A stretch of DNA of 9,086 nt from Rickettsiales bacterium (lineage in GTDB: Bacteria; Pseudomonadota; Alphaproteobacteria; Rs-D84). The position numbers were made by a program, and so were the translations under genes. Shown here one piece after another: positions 5,912 through 9,086 of the stretch (positions are counted from its first letter, which is position 1; every line of letters starts with the position of its first letter). Location: assembly GCA_031273075.1 (NCBI GenBank), contig JAISSM010000002.1, positions 1 to 9,086 on the forward strand, written 5' to 3'. The notes beneath the pieces are model-generated. The model saw only the letters and a program-made list of their open reading frames with translations. It searched no databases and had not been told where the DNA came from.

Positions 5912-6996
5912 TGAACCAAAAATCCAAAAAAGTTTTTATCATGGCGGGAGAGGTGTCGGGCGACGTCCTTGGGGGCGGGATAATGCGCGCGTGCGAAAAC
6001 GGGCGCGTGAACTTTGTCGGACTCGGCGGCGATTGCATGAAAGCGGCGGGGCTTAAAACGATATTCCCGATTTCCGATTTGGCGGTCATGGGCGTTGTCG
6101 AAGTCCTTATGAAGTCGCGCACGTTGCTTAAAAGAATAGGGCAAACCGCGACCGCCGTGTTGAAAGAAAAGCCCGATATAGTCTTGACGATCGACGCGCC
6201 GAGTTTTGCGGCGCGCGTTGTAAAAAGGGTAAGGCCGTACCTTCCGAATACGAAATTTTATCATGTGGTCGCGCCGCAGGTATGGGCGTGGGCGCCGAAG
6301 AGGGCGAAGAAATACGCGAAAATTTTCGACAAATTGTTCTGCTTTTTTGATTTTGAAAAACCGTATTTCACGAAATACGGGCTTGAAACCGCGGCGGTTG
6401 GGCACCCGGCGTATGACGTGATGAAACCCGGCAAAGATAAGGGCGCCCGCCCGTATATCGCGCTTTTGCCCGGAAGCAGAATGTCTGAGGTCCGGCGCAT
6501 GATGCCGGTGTACAGAGGGGTTGTGGAAAAAATGAGCGCGGAAAATTTTGCGATCCCGACGACGGAAACGACGAAGGATTTCATATCGCGCGAAATAAAA
6601 ACCTGGGGGCGCGGGCCGAAATTGTTCGCGTTCGGAAACAGACGGAAACTTTACGCGGCGGCAAAACTCGCGGTCGTGAAAAGCGGCACCGGCGCGGCGG
6701 AATTGGCGATGATGAACGTTCCCGCGGTCGTGGTGTATAAAGTCAATTGGCTTACCGAAATAATTTTCAGACTGGTGATCAGGGTGAGGTATGCGAGTCT
6801 TGTCAATATCCTTGCCAATAGGAAAATATTCCCAGAGCTTTTGGGATGGAAAGCGACGGCGGAAAATATAATCGAAGAACTCGGGAAAATAGATACTAAA
6901 AAAATGATTGCGGAATTAAAATCGGCGGATAAGCTTTGGCATAAATCGGAATCGCCGACAAAACTCATCGCCTCCGCCCTAACAGATAGCAATTAG
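5911..6996 (+). CDS. lpxB: Lipid A disaccharide synthase (LpxB)
   Basis: Joins UDP-2,3-diacylglucosamine and lipid X into the lipid A disaccharide; a GT-B glycosyltransferase of family 19 acting at the inner membrane. The 361-residue protein shows AGEVSGD (12-18), the catalytic Asp95 in TIDAP (E. coli Asp98), PQVWAW (122-127), LPGSR with Arg190 (E. coli Arg201), SGTGAAEL near residue 258, and SLVNILANRKIFPELL. E. coli Asp101 is Ser98 here. The ATG at 5911 overlaps the lpxA TGA (TGATG), so the two are translationally coupled; the same frame stays open upstream through lpxA, but that is overlap and not coding. No lpxI lies between lpxA and lpxB. The last codons and the TAG stop lie in heptad repeat R3. 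Slightly shorter than E. coli LpxB (382). Confidence 0.96.
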   Translation: MNQKSKKVFIMAGEVSGDVLGGGIMRACENGRVNFVGLGGDCMKAAGLKTIFPISDLAVMGVVEVLMKSRTLLKRIGQTATAVLKEKPDIVLTIDAPSFAARVVKRVRPYLPNTKFYHVVAPQVWAWAPKRAKKYAKIFDKLFCFFDFEKPYFTKYGLETAAVGHPAYDVMKPGKDKGARPYIALLPGSRMSEVRRMMPVYRGVVEKMSAENFAIPTTETTKDFISREIKTWGRGPKLFAFGNRRKLYAAAKLAVVKSGTGAAELAMMNVPAVVVYKVNWLTEIIFRLVIRVRYASLVNILANRKIFPELLGWKATAENIIEELGKIDTKKMIAELKSADKLWHKSESPTKLIASALTDSN

Positions 6997-7106
6997 CAGG
7001 TAGCAGGTAGCAAATGATGCGTTCGCTTCGCTCACTAATAATTATTCTACGCGGGCGTTGCCCGCGACAATAATTGCTAATTGCTACCTGCTATCTGCTA
7101 ATTGTT
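6981..7106. repeat. Heptad inverted-repeat element R3 between lpxB and the M48 gene
   Basis: The left arm (6981-7014) and right arm (about 7072-7106) are both made of TAGCARK heptads in opposite orientation, with TAGCAGGTAGCA pairing perfectly and the rest imperfectly. The loop contains a 7-bp GC hairpin (7050-7066) flanked by AATTATT/AATAATT. It lies between two converging genes and overlaps both: lpxB stops at 6996 in the left arm and the M48 gene stops at 7084 in the right arm. Its structure would suit a two-way terminator, although T runs are absent. Confidence 0.8.
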
Positions 7107-8481
7107 CTAAAATATCTTTCGCCTTAAGATATTCCGGGGACGAATGGTCCAGTTTTTCGATTGCGCTTTTTGCGAAACTTTTCGCGCGCTTTGGATCTTT
7201 CATGGCATAGTGATATTCGGCCAAATAATAATCGGCCTTTTCCGCGTCCGACTTTGCCAGAACCCAAAAGGCCAAAGGCAGACGTTCCGAAAGAAGCGCG
7301 CGCTTTGCCGCGGCCGTCGCCCGCGCGCGGTCGCCGTCCTTGTTTCGTTCGGCCAAAACCAAAGCGAGGGCCAGCTCAATTTGCGGAGCAAATTGTTTGT
7401 CATTCCTGGCGAGGGCGGAGCCCGAGGGAAAGGAATGCGGCGCGCCTTGAAGAAGGCGAAGCGATTTCTCATACGCCGCGATCGAATCGTCATAGTTTCC
7501 GGACTTGAATTCCACGTCGCCCGTAAGCTCTAGGAAATAGGGATTGTCCGGCCGCCGCGTGACAAGTGTCTTGACCCCGATGCGCGCGGTGTTAAGATCG
7601 CCCGTTCGCGCGTTTGCGATCGCGCGCGCGTAGATCGCGGCGTCGGATTTATCGGATGCCGGATACAAAGTCCTTATGCGTTCCGCGCTGTCAAGATACC
7701 CTATAAGTTTCGCTTGAACAAGTTTCAGTTCCAACGTCAGTTGATCATTCATTGTTAATTGTTCATTGTTAATTGTTAATTGTACTTTGATGTTCTTCAT
7801 CCTTTCTTCGGTCAACGGATGCCCGATGTGGTGCGGATTGATCGCGTTTTCGCGCGCGCTTTGCATTTTTTGAAAAACGGACAAAAGGGCGTTCGGATCG
7901 ACGCCCGCTTTGACAAGGGTCTTGATCGCAAAGTCGTCCGCGCTGCGCTCTTCCTCGCGCGAGAACGAAAGCATGGATTGCCGGGACGCGGCGACGGACG
8001 CGCCGATCATCCCGATTCCGGCCTCCGGACTTACCGTCGCGGCCATCCCGACGCCCAGGGCGGAAACGATAAGGGACCGGACGAATTCCGCGCGCATCTT
8101 CGCGCGCATCTGAACCATGTGGCCCAGTTCCGCGTGCCCGATTTCATGCGCCAGTACGGCTTGAAGCTCCGCGGGATTTTCGATTTTGACGATAAGGCCG
8201 GTGTTGACGAACGCGTCCTGACCGCCCAGGACGAACGCGTTGAATTCGTTGTCGGACAAAATGTTTATCTTCATGCGGCGCGGGTCGACCTTGGCCGCAA
8301 CCATCACGGGCCGGGCTATCTTGTCGAGGGCCGCCTCGATTTCGGTATCGCGAATGATCGCGGCGCCCCGCGCGGGCGCAATGAAGAATGAAGAATTAAG
8401 AATGAAGAAAAAAAGAAGAAAGTTTTTAAGCGCGCGCGAAGCGCGGCGTTCATTCTTCATTCTTAATTCTTCATTCTTCAT
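7084..8481 (-). CDS. BepA-like M48 metalloprotease with C-terminal TPR region
   Basis: 465-residue periplasmic protein. Residues 1-38 form an unusual signal peptide: a long charged start (MKNEELRMKNERR), then a hydrophobic stretch NFLLFFFILNSSFFIA and an Ala-rich cleavage region. The zinc protease domain spans about 45-230: HEIGH (112-116) supplies two His ligands and the catalytic Glu113, and EERSAD (177-182) the third ligand, Glu178; HPLTEERM (221 on) is the conserved HP motif. From about 260 to the end the chain is helical and TPR-like (GNYDDSIAAYEKSL). This is the layout of BepA/YfgC, which monitors outer-membrane protein and LptD assembly. The start at 8481 overlaps the rne stop (TAATG); the in-frame ATG at 8505 is less likely. 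Repeat-derived sequence occurs at the N-terminus, at about residues 233-247, in the TPR region and at the C-terminus (EQLADSR). Not a pseudogene by frame: all tracts keep it open. Confidence 0.88.
   Translation of the reverse strand: MKNEELRMKNERRASRALKNFLLFFFILNSSFFIAPARGAAIIRDTEIEAALDKIARPVMVAAKVDPRRMKINILSDNEFNAFVLGGQDAFVNTGLIVKIENPAELQAVLAHEIGHAELGHMVQMRAKMRAEFVRSLIVSALGVGMAATVSPEAGIGMIGASVAASRQSMLSFSREEERSADDFAIKTLVKAGVDPNALLSVFQKMQSARENAINPHHIGHPLTEERMKNIKVQLTINNEQLTMNDQLTLELKLVQAKLIGYLDSAERIRTLYPASDKSDAAIYARAIANARTGDLNTARIGVKTLVTRRPDNPYFLELTGDVEFKSGNYDDSIAAYEKSLRLLQGAPHSFPSGSALARNDKQFAPQIELALALVLAERNKDGDRARATAAAKRALLSERLPLAFWVLAKSDAEKADYYLAEYHYAMKDPKRAKSFAKSAIEKLDHSSPEYLKAKDILEQLADSR
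7401..7437. repeat. Short palindromic element inside the M48 TPR region
   Basis: CATTCCT (7401-7407) and AGGAATG (7431-7437) are inverted, enclosing the hairpin GGGC/GCCC (7413-7423). On the coding strand it gives about PHSFPSGSALARND, a low-complexity segment interrupting the TPR helices after RLLQGA. It resembles small palindromes that enter genes in-frame in some alphaproteobacteria (such as the Rickettsia palindromic elements) in behaviour, not in demonstrated sequence. Confidence 0.5.
7751..7785. repeat. Tandem TGTTAAT-type heptads inside the M48 gene (R4)
   Basis: Five consecutive heptads (ATTGTTA, ATTGTTC, ATTGTTA, ATTGTTA, ATTGTAC) run without interruption. In the coding strand they give VQLTINNEQLTMND, a seven-residue near-repeat at the junction of protease and TPR parts. 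No inverted partner is seen nearby, unlike R1, R3 and R5. Confidence 0.75.
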
Positions 8482-8482
8482 T
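8380..8482. repeat. Perfect 30-bp inverted repeat at the rne/M48 junction (R5)
   Basis: Bases 8380-8409 are the exact reverse complement of 8453-8482 (30 of 30), with a 43-base spacer. Each arm is four GAAGAAT-type heptads. The right arm contains the M48 start codon and two bases of the rne stop; the left arm encodes the FFILNSSFFI part of the M48 signal peptide. The spacer codes for the basic middle of that signal peptide. Confidence 0.9.
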
Positions 8483-9086
8483 ACTTGTTGATTAATTTCT
8501 GCCACAGGCTTTTCTTTTTCTGGGGCCTGCGCCGGCGGTGGCGGCGCGATTCCACGACGGCCTTTTTCACGTTCTTTTTGACTTCGCCGACTTTTTTATT
8601 GGCGTCTCCGGACGGCTTGTGAGCGGCCAAAAGTTCGTCCGTTTCGGGCTTATCCTTTTGCGTCCGCTGAATGGTATAGTCCGCGATGTTCACGATCGAA
8701 TCGTCGCCGACTATCGCGATCTCGGTGTCGAATTCGTCTTCAAGCGCCGCGATCTCGGCCCTCTTTTGATTCAAAAGATAAACCGCGACGTCGGACGGCA
8801 CGTTCATGATGAACTTCTGCGCGCTTCGAACCGCGATCTTGTCCTGAAGGTGGCGGAACATAATGACGGCGGCGGTCTGAATGCTTGGGACGATGCCGGA
8901 GCCTTTGCAATAGGGGCATTGAACATAGGAACTTTCGATGAACGACGACCGCATCCTTTGGCGCGACAGCATAAGCACGCCGAAATTGTTGATGCGCGAA
9001 ACCTGGGCCCGCGCGCGGTCGCGCTTCATCACGTCGCGCATTTTTTGCTCAAGCTTTCGGTTGTTGCGGTCGTCCTCCATATCGAT
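8481..9086 (-). CDS. rne: Ribonuclease E/G, C-terminal part (start outside window)
   Basis: Incomplete: the gene begins beyond the right edge; 201 residues are visible. Endoribonuclease that starts mRNA decay and processes rRNA and tRNA. The visible part begins with IDMEDDRNNR, the end of the DNase-I-like catalytic subdomain, then MKRDRARAQVSRINNFG and LMLSRQR, then CPYCKGSG, the CPxCxGxG zinc-link that joins RNase E subunits. The small C-terminal domain follows. Beyond it there is only a short tail of about 60 residues, Lys/Arg-rich (RRHRRRRPQKKK) and ending SLWQKLINK, with no long degradosome scaffold. RNase G is an alternative name, though the zinc-link and basic tail favour an E/G type common in alphaproteobacteria. 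The stop overlaps the M48 start, so the two are in one operon. Confidence 0.93.
   Translation of the reverse strand: MDMEDDRNNRKLEQKMRDVMKRDRARAQVSRINNFGVLMLSRQRMRSSFIESSYVQCPYCKGSGIVPSIQTAAVIMFRHLQDKIAVRSAQKFIMNVPSDVAVYLLNQKRAEIAALEDEFDTEIAIVGDDSIVNIADYTIQRTQKDKPETDELLAAHKPSGDANKKVGEVKKNVKKAVVESRRHRRRRPQKKKSLWQKLINK

Noticed and set aside
5740..6405. Open frame antisense to lpxB
   Set aside because: Antisense shadow over conserved LpxB motifs, basic composition, no RBS.
7780..8391. Rightward open frame opposite the M48 gene
   Set aside because: The other strand carries HEIGH, EERSAD and the HP motif in the right order, so this is a shadow frame.
8482..8505. Upstream start for the M48 protein
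   Set aside because: It would overlap rne by 25 bases and add a poor leader; 8481 gives a TAATG junction. Not fully excluded.

Overview
The window comes from a Gram-negative, LPS-making bacterium. It holds lpxA and lpxB, a surface lipoprotein with its likely outer-membrane exporter, an M48 periplasmic protease and the C-terminal part of an RNase E/G. This is a proteobacterial-type gene set. Alphaproteobacteria is my best guess, but no marker here settles it. No tRNA, rRNA, CRISPR array, transposase or integrase is visible.

Layout, left to right. Bases 1-112 hold four back-to-back hairpins, the last two being near-identical terminator-like stems. Next comes a leftward gene for a lipoprotein with a TbpB-like beta-barrel ending (146-1132). 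It is divergent from a rightward Slam-type (DUF560) outer-membrane protein gene (1294-2646), and recognisable promoters lie in the 161-base gap. After a repeat-filled gap there is a tight operon of thymidylate synthase, dihydrofolate reductase and a P-loop kinase resembling thymidylate kinase (2880-4920), with start and stop codons overlapping at both junctions. After a second repeat/hairpin gap with its own promoter comes lpxA-lpxB (5096-6996), the first acyltransferase and the disaccharide synthase of lipid A synthesis. Converging on lpxB from the right is an operon of rne/rng (cut by the window edge) followed by a BepA-like M48 metalloprotease with a TPR tail (7084-8481).

How the genes fit together. 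Four genes concern the outer envelope: the surface lipoprotein, Slam, LpxA/LpxB, and a protease of the family that quality-controls outer-membrane assembly. The thyA-folA-kinase operon is a self-contained dTMP module: dUMP to dTMP, recycling of dihydrofolate, and probably dTMP to dTDP.

The most unusual feature is a family of 7-bp-period repeats. They use several different words (TAGCARK, CGAATCC, TGTGATA, TGTTAAT, GAAGAAT), and most are arranged as long inverted repeats. They occupy every longer intergenic gap after the Slam gene and also enter genes. They supply the last codons and stop codons of the kinase, lpxB and M48 genes. A perfect 30-bp inverted pair encodes the N-terminus of the M48 protease, including much of its signal-peptide core. 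The M48 gene has four separate in-frame repeat tracts. Two of the intergenic copies share sequence in their loops, which suggests a dispersed element and not chance low complexity.
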